From Candidatus Methylophosphatis haderslevensis (GTDB lineage Bacteria; Pseudomonadota; Gammaproteobacteria; Burkholderiales; Rhodocyclaceae), in the NCBI GenBank assembly GCA_016711925.1, contig JADJSA010000007.1, forward strand, positions 62,001 to 126,000: a stretch of 64,000 nt of DNA, in the 5' to 3' direction. The translations under genes and the position numbers were made by a program. This document shows positions 10,581 through 18,323 of the stretch, one piece after another (the first letter of the stretch is position 1; the number at the start of each line of letters is the position of its first letter). A model generated the notes under the pieces. The model did not search any database, was not told where the DNA came from, and saw only the letters and a program-made list of their open reading frames with translations.

Positions 10581-11144
10581 ATGTCCAGGCAAATCCTGTT
10601 CAACAAGCCCTACGGCGTGCTCTGCCAGTTCACGCCGCAGCCGGGCCGACAGACGCTTGCCGGGTTCATCGACCTGCCTGGCGTTTACCCTGCCGGCCGG
10701 CTCGATGCCGACAGCGAAGGGTTGCTGCTTCTGACCGACGACGGCCGATTGCAGGCACGCGTCGCCGACCCGCGCCACAAGCTTGCCAAGACCTACTGGG
10801 CGCAGGTCGAGGGTGAGACCGACGATCGCGCACTGGCGCGGCTGCAGGCGGGGATCGATCTCGCGGACTTTCAAACGCTACCCTGCGCGGCACGCCGCAT
10901 CGCCGAGCCGGCCGCGCTGTGGCCGCGCGACCCGCCGATCCGTGTCCGCCGGGCAATTCCGACCAGTTGGCTCGAGCTGATTCTGCGCGAGGGCAAGAAC
11001 CGGCAGGTGCGGCGCATGACGGCGCACGTCGGCTTGCCCACCTTGCGCCTCATCCGCAGCGCGATCGGCCCGTGGCAGCTTGACGGCCTTGCGCCGGGAA
11101 GCTGGCGCCATCTCGACACGCAACGGTTGCGCGTCCTGGCGTAG
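10581..11144 (+). CDS. rluE: RsuA/RluE-family 23S rRNA pseudouridine synthase
   Basis: A 187-residue pseudouridine synthase that isomerises a uridine in rRNA. The catalytic motif GRLDADSEGLLLLTDDG has the nucleophile Asp42. KLAKTYWAQVEG and the C-terminal REGKNRQVRRMTAHVGLPTLRL are the family's RNA-binding and core elements. There is no N-terminal S4 domain and the protein is short, which fits RluE (23S U2457) rather than RsuA or RluB. That sub-assignment is by length and domain content only. The ATG is 27 bases beyond the preceding terminator. Confidence 0.88.
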   Translation: MSRQILFNKPYGVLCQFTPQPGRQTLAGFIDLPGVYPAGRLDADSEGLLLLTDDGRLQARVADPRHKLAKTYWAQVEGETDDRALARLQAGIDLADFQTLPCAARRIAEPAALWPRDPPIRVRRAIPTSWLELILREGKNRQVRRMTAHVGLPTLRLIRSAIGPWQLDGLAPGSWRHLDTQRLRVLA

Positions 11145-11242
11145 CAGCATTCGCGCTTACGCCTGACCGCGGAACGGCGCAATCTTGTAGTCCCGGGTTG
11201 CGAGGCGTTTATGATGGCGCCTTTGGTTCCCGCTTGATTTCC

Positions 11243-11719
11243 GTGACGACAATCCTTTCCTGCCGCAATGGTGCTTTTGCCGTACTCGGCCTGCTGCTCG
11301 CAGCGATCGGTTGCCCGGCAATCGCCGAGCCGCCGGTGCCGCGCGTCGAACTGTCGGCCGGCATCCATCGCATCGAAGCCGAAGTGGCGAGCGATTTTGC
11401 CTCGCGTGCCCAAGGGCTGATGCACCGGCGGCAACTGCCGCCCAACGGTGGCATGCTGTTTGTTTTCGACCACACGACCCGCCATTGCATGTGGATGCGC
11501 AACACGCTGATCCCGCTTGCGGTCGCGTTCATCGACGAACACGGCACAATTCTCAATATCGAGGAAATGGCGCCCGAAACCGAAACCAATCATTGTGCCG
11601 CTGGGCCCGCGCGCTATGCGCTCGAAATGAATGCGGGCTGGTTCGGCCGGCGCAAGCTTGCGCCCGGCTCGCGCATCGGCGGCATCGGAGACTTGCGAGG
11701 GACGGCCGGCGCCCGGTAA
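11243..11719 (+). CDS. Secreted DUF192 (UPF0127) family protein
   Basis: About 158 residues. A signal peptide (AVLGLLLAAIGCPAIA before EPPVP) precedes a DUF192 domain: AEVASDFASRAQGLMHRRQL, the conserved TRHCMWMRNTLIPLAVAFID, and ALEMNAGWFGRR. The biochemical role of the family is unknown. The start is uncertain: GTG at 11243 gives a normal signal peptide, TTG at 11234 is possible, and earlier in-frame TTG codons add unlikely residues. It is convergent with the glycine-zipper gene. Confidence 0.82.
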   Translation: MTTILSCRNGAFAVLGLLLAAIGCPAIAEPPVPRVELSAGIHRIEAEVASDFASRAQGLMHRRQLPPNGGMLFVFDHTTRHCMWMRNTLIPLAVAFIDEHGTILNIEEMAPETETNHCAAGPARYALEMNAGWFGRRKLAPGSRIGGIGDLRGTAGAR

Positions 11720-11730
11720 GCGGACCAGCC

Positions 11731-11762
11731 AAAAGAAAACGCGGGTCCGGTTCGGGCCCGCG
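11731..11762 (-). terminator. Probable terminator of the glycine-zipper gene
   Basis: A GC-rich hairpin at about 11740-11762 (GCGGG-type arms). On the minus strand it is followed by GTTTTCTTTT. It lies between two convergent genes and may serve both, though the T-rich side favours the minus-strand gene. Confidence 0.65.
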
Positions 11763-11769
11763 CCTTTGC

Positions 11770-12282
11770 TCAGCGCCAGCGGTAGCCTTGATCGTGGCGG
11801 TACCGATCGCCATCGCGCCCGTCACGATCGTCACGATCGTCGCGGTATTCGCGATAGTGTTCGGGCACGTGCCGCCGGTGATCGTAGCGCTCGCGCCAAT
11901 CGCGGTGCCAACGTGGCGGGTAGGCGATCCGCTCCACCACCACCGGACGGCGTTCGACTACCGTCACGCCCGGGTAGTAGCTTGACTGCGGCACCTCCGG
12001 GTAATAGCCCGACCGCGCGGGCGGCGGGTAGTATTCGCGCGGGGCTTCGTTATGAGTGCGCTCGTAGCGGCCCTCGGCGTGGGCGATCGAGGCGCCCGTC
12101 ACCGCACCGACCGCGCCGCCGATGACCGCGCCGCGGTCGCCGCCGACACTGTGACCGATCACCGCGCCGACGCCCGCGCCAAGCAGCGCGCCGATCACCG
12201 AATCGTCACCGGCAAGCGCCGGGGTGGCGGTAGCACCGGCGGCGCCGATCAACGCCGCCATCGCAAACATCTTCTTCAGCAT
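11770..12282 (-). CDS. Secreted glycine-zipper (2TM) protein
   Basis: A 170-residue exported protein. A signal peptide (MFAMAALIGAAGATATPALA) is followed by a glycine-zipper segment, VIGALLGAGVGAVIGHSVGG then RGAVIGGAVGAVTGASIA (about residues 29-67), and a Tyr/Arg/Asp-rich tail with many YRDDRD-like units. Glycine-zipper 2TM proteins are membrane-associated envelope proteins of mostly unknown role (relatives include Rick_17kDa antigens). A strong GGAGG ribosome site precedes the ATG. No functional partner is suggested by the neighbours. Confidence 0.82.
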   Translation of the reverse strand: MLKKMFAMAALIGAAGATATPALAGDDSVIGALLGAGVGAVIGHSVGGDRGAVIGGAVGAVTGASIAHAEGRYERTHNEAPREYYPPPARSGYYPEVPQSSYYPGVTVVERRPVVVERIAYPPRWHRDWRERYDHRRHVPEHYREYRDDRDDRDGRDGDRYRHDQGYRWR

Positions 12283-12418
12283 CTGGTAACCCTCCGGGTG
12301 TATCGCCTCGCCAAACGGCGCTGCGTACCGACATTAACGTCGGCCGGAGCGGGTCGAGGACTGCTGAAACGCCCGCTTACAATGTCTTACCACGGCTTGA
12401 CGATGCTGCTTCCCCCGC

Positions 12419-14863
12419 TCAACGAATCACGAAGTCGAATCGCAGCGGTGCTACCAGATTGGAAAACTCCTTGTACACCGCGCTACCCAGTTGCGGCACC
12501 GCCAGCCTGCCGGACCAGCCCTTCAGTCGGCTGCACGCATAGGCACCGCTCGAATTGGTGACGGAGCAAAGCGCGTCGCCGGCCTTGACCGCGACACCGG
12601 CTCTGGCCCTGCCCTTCACGGTTACGCGCCCGCTGATCCCGATCGCCGGCCGAGTACCGCTGAAGTTCGCGGTCAACCGGGCAACGATGTTGTTGAAGGC
12701 AATGCTCGCCGGCGAGAACGTGGTGCCGAGGAACGATGCGCTGACTGTGCCGCTGCCATGACTCATCAGGTTGCAGCTGTAGCCGCCCGCCGCATTGGTG
12801 AGCGAGCAGGTGGCGCCGGTCGCCGTGACCTTGACGCCGGCAACCGGCACGCCGTTGATCCGCACCACGCCGCCGATGGTCACCGGCGCCGCGGTCGAGA
12901 CACCTGCGAAATTGCGCGCTTCGGATGACTGCAGGTTGTTGTAGCTTGCCGACTGCGGGGCGAACGTAACCGCGCCTGCCGATGCCGAAATGGTGCCGCT
13001 CCAGCCGCTGTCGAAGCTGCAGGCGTACATGCCGGTTGAATTGCTGGTGGCGCAGGTTGCACCGTTGGCGAGCACGCCGACGTTTGCCGCTGCCTTGCCG
13101 TCGATGGTGATCACCCCGGCGATGCTGACCCGGCCCGCCGTGGTGGTGGCCCGGAATGCCGAGAACGGTGCGCGTGTGATGCCCAGCGCCCGGGCGTTGT
13201 CCGCGCTGCTGGCAGCGTCGCTGCTGGAGACGCCGCACGCCGTGCCGTTGCACGACATGTCGAGCGGATTGGAGAAGCGCACCACCACCGGATAGATGTA
13301 GCTCATGATGGTGCCGAACTGGCCCGACTTGCCGTAGCCGTATGCATAGGGCAGGGCGCCGCTGCCGCCGCCTTGTCGCGCCACGGTTTCGCGGTCGTGC
13401 ATCAGGCCCATGTTGTGGCCGAGTTCATGGGCGAAGGTGGTGTCGGTGCAGTAATACGACTGGCCCTTGACGTCCTTGCCTTCCGAGACCACCGCGTAGG
13501 CGTAGTCGGCGTAGGCGCTCATCGGGGTGCCGCCGTAGCCGCCGACGTAGCCGACGCCGCAGTTGCCGCCCTGGCCGTTCATGTCGAACGGCCGCACCAG
13601 CAGTACGCCATCGGCGCCGGTGGAATTGCGCAGCGCCGGAATCGACGCGAATGCGCCGCTGCCGCTGCGCAGTTGGCCGAGGGTCGTGCTGTTGCTGGTG
13701 TTGTCGGCGATGTCGACCCGCTGCAGCCCGACCCGCCGCAGGGTGATGCCGACGTTGCCGTTGCTGTAGGCCTGGTTCGCCAGCGAGATGAAGTAGTCGA
13801 TGCGGTTGGCCGCGCCGGCTTCGCCGCCATAGCGGCTGACCAGACCGGGCGTATAGAGCACGAGCACATCGACCACCGTGTTGCCGGTCGACGTGTCCGC
13901 GCTCGCGGTTGGCGTACCGGCGCTGCCGGTTGCCGCCGTCGCGCCGGCGGCGAACGCCTCGGCATGGCCGGCAGCGGTGGGGGGGGCCACCGCGTCGTCA
14001 TCCTTGGCGGTCGGGTTGTGGCGCAGCCCCGACGAGGCGGTGTCGATCAGCCAGGTTTCGCCCGGCTTGCCGGAAACCAGCCATTCGCCGGTCGGTCCCT
14101 GGATGGCGCCGGTCGTGCTGCCGTCGACGCTGTAGGTCAGCACCACCGGATAGTCGCGGCCGTACTGGGTCAGGTAGCCGATCCAGGTCGAGGTGCCGGT
14201 CGGCGAAACCAGCGTCTTTTCGTAGGTCACGTTCTGCTGCAGCCCGGGCAGCGCCAGATCGACTTGTCCGCCCGGTTCGACGGCGGCCAGATCCGCCAGG
14301 TTGAGCGCGACCGGATAGGCCACATCGGCCGGTTTCCCCGCAAAAGCCGGCTCGCCCGGGCGCGTCCGGTCTGCATCGGAGGACTTCACGCCAGCGGCAG
14401 CGCCACTGTCGGTCGCCGTTTCGCGCAGCACAAACAACGGCGGCGGGATATCGGCCAGTTCGGCCTGAAGCTGTTCCGCCGGAGTGTCGAGCAGCCATTG
14501 CACGCCGTCTACCAGCCCGAGCCGCAGCGGGCGACCGGGCAGGTCGAGCAATCCGGTGGCGCCTTCGGGGCGAATCTGGAAACTCAGTTTGTGTCCGGCG
14601 CTGCCGGCCACATGACCGTCCCAGTGCCGCACGCCGGGGGCCACGACCATGCGGTCACAGGTGATCCGGTAGGGCTGCTGGCCGAGAATCAGTTCGAGCT
14701 CGCCGCATTGCGCGAAGCCTTGCGTCGAAACGCTTGCCCGCTGGGCGCCTGCGGCATCGCCGGCCTGCAGTGCCGGCGCCTGCGCCGCGTGCGCGCGGTC
14801 GCCGAGGCAGAAGAAGAATGGCAGGCACAGGATCGTGCGCCGGAGTCTCGAAGGCAAGTCCAT
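12419..14863 (-). CDS. Secreted metzincin metalloprotease with three C-terminal repeats
   Basis: An 814-residue exported protease. The signal peptide (TILCLPFFFCLGDRAHA) is followed by a propeptide-like region of about 330 residues. A metzincin catalytic domain then carries the zinc motif HELGHNMGLMHD (His479 onwards) and a Met-turn-like IMSYIYP. Three repeats of about 75 residues follow, each with a matched Cys pair (for example GATCATSNSTGMYAC, GATCSLTNAAGGYSC, DALCSVTNSSGAYAC). They resemble carboxypeptidase-regulatory or Ig-like modules that attach exoenzymes to surfaces or substrate. The ATG at 14863 has an AGGGG site and opens a clean signal peptide. The message should carry the upstream GEMM-I aptamer, so its synthesis is probably tied to cyclic-di-GMP. 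The substrate is unknown; the secretion route beyond Sec cannot be seen. Confidence 0.85.
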   Translation of the reverse strand: MDLPSRLRRTILCLPFFFCLGDRAHAAQAPALQAGDAAGAQRASVSTQGFAQCGELELILGQQPYRITCDRMVVAPGVRHWDGHVAGSAGHKLSFQIRPEGATGLLDLPGRPLRLGLVDGVQWLLDTPAEQLQAELADIPPPLFVLRETATDSGAAAGVKSSDADRTRPGEPAFAGKPADVAYPVALNLADLAAVEPGGQVDLALPGLQQNVTYEKTLVSPTGTSTWIGYLTQYGRDYPVVLTYSVDGSTTGAIQGPTGEWLVSGKPGETWLIDTASSGLRHNPTAKDDDAVAPPTAAGHAEAFAAGATAATGSAGTPTASADTSTGNTVVDVLVLYTPGLVSRYGGEAGAANRIDYFISLANQAYSNGNVGITLRRVGLQRVDIADNTSNSTTLGQLRSGSGAFASIPALRNSTGADGVLLVRPFDMNGQGGNCGVGYVGGYGGTPMSAYADYAYAVVSEGKDVKGQSYYCTDTTFAHELGHNMGLMHDRETVARQGGGSGALPYAYGYGKSGQFGTIMSYIYPVVVRFSNPLDMSCNGTACGVSSSDAASSADNARALGITRAPFSAFRATTTAGRVSIAGVITIDGKAAANVGVLANGATCATSNSTGMYACSFDSGWSGTISASAGAVTFAPQSASYNNLQSSEARNFAGVSTAAPVTIGGVVRINGVPVAGVKVTATGATCSLTNAAGGYSCNLMSHGSGTVSASFLGTTFSPASIAFNNIVARLTANFSGTRPAIGISGRVTVKGRARAGVAVKAGDALCSVTNSSGAYACSRLKGWSGRLAVPQLGSAVYKEFSNLVAPLRFDFVIR

Positions 14864-14996
14864 CTGAATCCCCTGTTGGTTCGCAAATCGATCACAAGGC
14901 GACGCAGCGTGGAACTCGCGCGCAGGCGCGATGCGGGCAGTGACGGACCCGTTCCGACGGCCCCGCTGCCGTGCGTCCGGGACGAACCTGCGCGCT

Positions 14997-15075
14997 TGCA
15001 CCGCGGTTCGCCCGGCCGTGTAGGCCGGAAGCTTTGCGTCTCCGGGCTTTCGCCCGGGTTGCCCTTTGTGTGCAG
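14997..15075 (-). promoter_or_regulatory. Cyclic-di-GMP-I (GEMM-I) riboswitch
   Basis: Read on the minus strand, this matches the GEMM-I aptamer. P1 is UGCAC with GUGCA (15074-15070 and 15001-14997). The conserved ACAAAGGGCAA comes next, then a P2 stem CGGGC closed by a GAAA tetraloop and GCCCG. The invariant GACGCAAAGC (15040-15031) is followed by a short P3, CCGGCC with GGCCGG around UACAC. The order and spacing agree with the Vc2 reference class; P3 is shorter and lacks an obvious tetraloop receptor. It lies about 130 bases before the metalloprotease ATG on the same strand. Downstream, GCGCGCAGG can pair with CCTGCGCGC before the start codon. No U-tract terminator is seen, so control may be translational. 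The rest of the 320-base gap shows nothing else. Confidence 0.87.
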
Positions 15076-15183
15076 TACGATTTCAGCCAGCGCCGGCATC
15101 GACTACACGTTGGGATGACCTACGGCGGATGCGCGGCGGACTTGAGGGGTGGGGCCGTGATATTGATCACGCCCGGTTGCCGA

Positions 15184-16101
15184 TCAGCCGAGATCGCGGC
15201 AGTCGCGCCCGCCGAAGGTGCGCGAGAAGCCGCCGCCGCCCGCGCCGGCGCGGGCCGGCAGAATGCAGATCTGGAACGACAGCGAATCGTTGTTGCGGCG
15301 GATGTCCGGCGGAAAGGCGGCAAAGGGCGCCGCCCGTTCGACTACGCGGCGCACGTAGTCGATCTCGGATTGCTGGTCGGCGGCGCTGAGGATGCGATAG
15401 CGGCGCAGCGTGCCGTCGGCATTGAGCTGCACCTGCACCACCGCCACGTCAGCTCCATGCTCGCGCCGGTCTTTGGAGACGAAGGTCGCGCTGCGATTGA
15501 GCTTCTGCACGAAGGCTTCGAAATACAGCTCCATCGACAGCGGATTCCCGCCGTCCTCGTTGCGCGCCGCGCGCGGCGTGCGGAACGGCGCCTCGCGTCG
15601 GTTGTCGGCCGCTTCGTCGGCGCTGCCGCGGGCGAGGTTGCGCGCCATCGCCAGCGCCTGCTGCGACAAGTCGGTAGCGGGCGGTTGCGGCAGCGGCCGG
15701 ATCTCCTCGAGGAAGCGCGCCGTTGCTTCCCGCCGCGCCTGCACTTCGGCCTGGGTCGGCTGCTCGATCGCCGGGCGGTTGGGCGCGGGCGGCGCGGTCA
15801 GCCGGTCCGGCCGGCTGGCGGTCGAGCGCAACGGCTTGCGGCGCGGCGCCGTCGGGGGCGGGGCCGGCGCTGCGCTGGCGACCGGCGGCGCACGCGGTGC
15901 GGCAGGCGGTGCGAGCGTCACATCCAGTCGTTCGCTGCGCTCGTCGCCGAGCGAGCGCGGCCGTTCCACCGGCGCCGCCCCGCGCAGCAGCAGCAAGCCG
16001 GCGTGCAGGCAAAGCGAAATCGCCAGCGCCACCGCGATGCGTCGATCGGTGTGCAGGATGGCGGGACGCTTGAGCGAGACGGAATCGAGATAGGACGTCA
16101 C
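15184..16101 (-). CDS. TonB-like C-terminal domain protein
   Basis: A 305-residue protein with GTG start (MTSYLDS). One membrane segment (RIAVALAISLCLHAGLLLLRG, about residues 20-40) precedes a Pro/Ala/Arg-rich region and a C-terminal TonB-type domain: ELYFEAFVQKLNRSATFV, VVQVQLNADGTLRRYRILS, FPPDIRRNNDSLSFQICIL. It ends in a Gly-rich tail with Cys. TonB family members link inner-membrane energy to outer-membrane events, but no ExbB/ExbD or receptor is nearby. It lies upstream of the riboswitch-protease unit on the same strand, with 109 bases between its stop and the aptamer. Confidence 0.78.
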   Translation of the reverse strand: MTSYLDSVSLKRPAILHTDRRIAVALAISLCLHAGLLLLRGAAPVERPRSLGDERSERLDVTLAPPAAPRAPPVASAAPAPPPTAPRRKPLRSTASRPDRLTAPPAPNRPAIEQPTQAEVQARREATARFLEEIRPLPQPPATDLSQQALAMARNLARGSADEAADNRREAPFRTPRAARNEDGGNPLSMELYFEAFVQKLNRSATFVSKDRREHGADVAVVQVQLNADGTLRRYRILSAADQQSEIDYVRRVVERAAPFAAFPPDIRRNNDSLSFQICILPARAGAGGGGFSRTFGGRDCRDLG

Positions 16102-16193
16102 GGCGGGTCGAGGGCTGGGTGGGTGTGCGGACAGGCGGGCAACTGCGAGTGCGAGAGGTTACCGCAAAGCCGGCGACATCCGCGCCCGGCCAG

Positions 16194-16255
16194 GAGCCGC
16201 ATGGAATGGCGGTCTACGCCTGTCGATGGCCGGAGAGAGCCTGTCCATGCGGCTC
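16194..16255. repeat. Dispersed palindromic repeat, copy B
   Basis: Perfect 12-base arms GAGCCGCATGGA (16194-16205) and TCCATGCGGCTC (16244-16255) around a 38-base middle containing CCGGAGAGAGCC. It lies between divergent genes (TonB-like and M14 peptidase). Confidence 0.75.
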
Positions 16256-16361
16256 TCGGCGATGTGCCTTCGTGATGTCGGTATTTGTGGCAATTGCAAG
16301 AGCTTGCCATAATGCCGGGATCGTCGACGGTTCGTCATTGTCATGGAAAAGGCGCACGTTC

Positions 16362-17264
16362 TTGAAGCCATCTGAGTTGCGGCGCACCTTGCGCACTGCC
16401 TTTCTGTCCTTGATCGCCGCTGCGGCGCTGCCGGCATCGGCGGCTGCGCCGGCCGATTTCAAGGGCTGGTGCGAGTCCCTGGCGCAACGTCTGCCATCGA
16501 TCAGCACGGCGCGTTGTACCGGCGCGGCGCTGCGCCAGGGCGATGGCCGTTCGGTGCAGGGGGTGCCGCTGTGGCATCACGACATCACGCCGCGGGTGCA
16601 GCCGGCGCTGCTCAAGGTGCTGGTGCTCGGCGGCATCCACGGCGACGAGGGCGCGTCGGTTTCGCTGGTGTTCGACTGGATCGCGCGGGCGAGCGATACC
16701 GACGTCGACCGCGTGCAATGGCGCATGGTGCCGCTGGTCAATCCGGACGGTTTTCTGCGCCGCCCGGCAACGCGGGTCAACTCGCGCGGCGTCGACCTCA
16801 ACCGCAACTTCCCCACCACCGACTGGACCAGCAATGCGCAGCGCTACTGGGTCGAACGCACCGGACGCGACCCGCGGCGCTTTCCCGGCCAGCGCGCGAT
16901 GTCCGAGCCGGAAACGCAATGGGTGCACAAGCAGATCGAACAGTTCAAGCCCGACCTGATCGTTTCGGTGCATGCGCCTTACGGCGTGCTCGACTTCGAC
17001 GGTCCGCCGCCGGCACCGGAAAAACTCGGCAGCCTTTTCCTCGACCAGGTCGGCATCTACCCGGGATCGCTGGGCAACTACGGCGGCGTCGGCAAGGGCG
17101 TGCCGGTGGTCACCATCGAACTCAAGCATGCGCTCAAGCTGCCGGGTAGCGAAATGGCCTCGATGTGGGCCGATCTGCAGGACTGGATCGACCGTCGCCT
17201 GCTGCGCCTGGCGCGCGCGGCGGAAGCGGAACCGGCGGCACGACACCACGCGCGTCATGATTGA
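16362..17264 (+). CDS. Exported M14-family zinc carboxypeptidase/amidase
   Basis: About 300 residues when started at the TTG at 16362, which opens a signal peptide (RTAFLSLIAAAALPASAAA). Longer frames upstream lack a ribosome site. M14 elements: LVLGGIHGDEGAS with zinc ligands His93 and Glu96, RVNSRGVDLNRNFPT with substrate-carboxylate Arg/Asn residues, LIVSVHAPYGVLDFDG with the third zinc His, and VVTIELKHALKLPG with the catalytic Glu. This pattern is that of the MpaA-like murein peptide amidases, which trim the L-Ala-D-Glu-mDAP peptide. The signal peptide suggests periplasmic action on peptidoglycan peptides, which is inference. The stop overlaps the next ATG by 8 bases, implying translational coupling. 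Confidence 0.83.
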   Translation: MKPSELRRTLRTAFLSLIAAAALPASAAAPADFKGWCESLAQRLPSISTARCTGAALRQGDGRSVQGVPLWHHDITPRVQPALLKVLVLGGIHGDEGASVSLVFDWIARASDTDVDRVQWRMVPLVNPDGFLRRPATRVNSRGVDLNRNFPTTDWTSNAQRYWVERTGRDPRRFPGQRAMSEPETQWVHKQIEQFKPDLIVSVHAPYGVLDFDGPPPAPEKLGSLFLDQVGIYPGSLGNYGGVGKGVPVVTIELKHALKLPGSEMASMWADLQDWIDRRLLRLARAAEAEPAARHHARHD

Positions 17265-17910
17265 GCGATCCGCCCGCCTGGCCGCCGCCGTGGTCCTGGC
17301 GCTGCTGGTGCCGCTGCTGATCGCCGGCAAGGCTAAAGCCGGCGGCGAGTTGTTCGATGGCTGCGTCGACGCGCGCGCCCGGCCGGTTCAGAGCACGATC
17401 GACTACGGCCTGCCGCAACTCGCGCACGCGGCGATGGAAAATGGCAGAGCCGTCGTGCGTTACAACCCGGCCCTGATGCCCGACCTGCCCACGCGCGCCC
17501 GGCTGTTCTTCTTCGCCCACGAGTGTGCCCGCGTGGCGCTTGGGCAGCCGCTGGGTGCCGAGTGCTCGCTGCAACAAGCGCGGCAGGCCGATTGCTGGGC
17601 GCTGGCGACGCTGCAACGGTCCGGCGAAGCGGACGCAAGCCTCGCGGCCGACCTGGCGGCTCCCGAAATCGACTGGGCTGCCTTGCCCGGTCCGGCGCGA
17701 ACCGTCGATCTCGCGGCCTGCGCCAAACCCGCTGGTGCGCTGCGGCTGCCCGACAGTGCGCCGCCGTCGGTCACCCAGTCGCGCCAGAATCGTTGCGTGC
17801 ACGCCTGCGGCGATCGGCTGTGGCAATGCCAGAACCGCTGCCGTGACGAAGCCTGTCGCGGCCAATGTCTGGGCCACTACGGTTCCTGCGAGTCGGCATG
17901 CGGCGGCTGA
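17257..17910 (+). CDS. Exported cysteine-rich protein with HE motif, function unknown
   Basis: A 217-residue protein not assigned to a named family. A signal peptide or membrane anchor (LAAAVVLALLVPLLIAGKAKA) is followed by a domain containing RLFFFAHECARVALG. That HE-x-x-R pattern resembles the zinc-binding helix of some small metallopeptidase-like proteins, though no third ligand is obvious. The C-terminal 40 residues are dense in Cys (CVHACGDRLWQCQNRC, then CRDEACRGQCLG), suggesting disulfides in the periplasm or metal binding. It overlaps the M14 gene by 8 bases, so the two products are probably made together. Confidence 0.75.
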   Translation: MIERSARLAAAVVLALLVPLLIAGKAKAGGELFDGCVDARARPVQSTIDYGLPQLAHAAMENGRAVVRYNPALMPDLPTRARLFFFAHECARVALGQPLGAECSLQQARQADCWALATLQRSGEADASLAADLAAPEIDWAALPGPARTVDLAACAKPAGALRLPDSAPPSVTQSRQNRCVHACGDRLWQCQNRCRDEACRGQCLGHYGSCESACGG

Positions 17911-17993
17911 TCCCGGGCAGGATTTGCGCCGGCCGAGAAACTTCGCTGGCGCCGGGCGCTCCAATCCTGCGAGCCCGACGATGGAGAGGCAAA

Positions 17994-18272
17994 ATGTCAA
18001 TGCGTGCGATTGCGCTGCTTGGCGCGCTGGCTTTGCTGGCCGCTTGCGCAACTCCCGCCGAACGCGCGGCACAGATGGAGCGCGAGGTGGAGGGGATGGT
18101 CCGGATCTACGGCCCGGCCTGCACCAAGCTCGGCTACAAGCCGGACACCGATCCGTGGCGCGACTGCGTGCTTAATCTCAACGATCAGGAGAATACGCGG
18201 CGCTATTCGACCCGGCCGATGAGCACCACCTGCTTCGGCCATCGCGGGTTCTACCACTGTTCGGCGTTCTGA
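17994..18272 (+). CDS. Small lipoprotein, function unknown
   Basis: A 92-residue protein with a textbook lipobox (LLGALALLAACAT; lipidated Cys near residue 18). The mature part contains PACTKLGYKPDTDPWRDCVL, a pattern shared by many short proteobacterial lipoproteins with two or more Cys, and ends YHCSAF. The ATG follows GGAGAGG at good spacing. It may be co-transcribed with the two upstream genes (84-base gap). Confidence 0.8.
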   Translation: MSMRAIALLGALALLAACATPAERAAQMEREVEGMVRIYGPACTKLGYKPDTDPWRDCVLNLNDQENTRRYSTRPMSTTCFGHRGFYHCSAF

Positions 18273-18323
18273 ACCCGGCTTCGACCTTCACGCGCTACAC
18301 TTGCGCCGGTGCGTAGCGGCCGG

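Noticed and set aside
13373..15118. A 581-codon open frame on the plus strand over the protease and its leader
   Set aside because: Antisense to the metalloprotease and riboswitch; shadow of codon bias.
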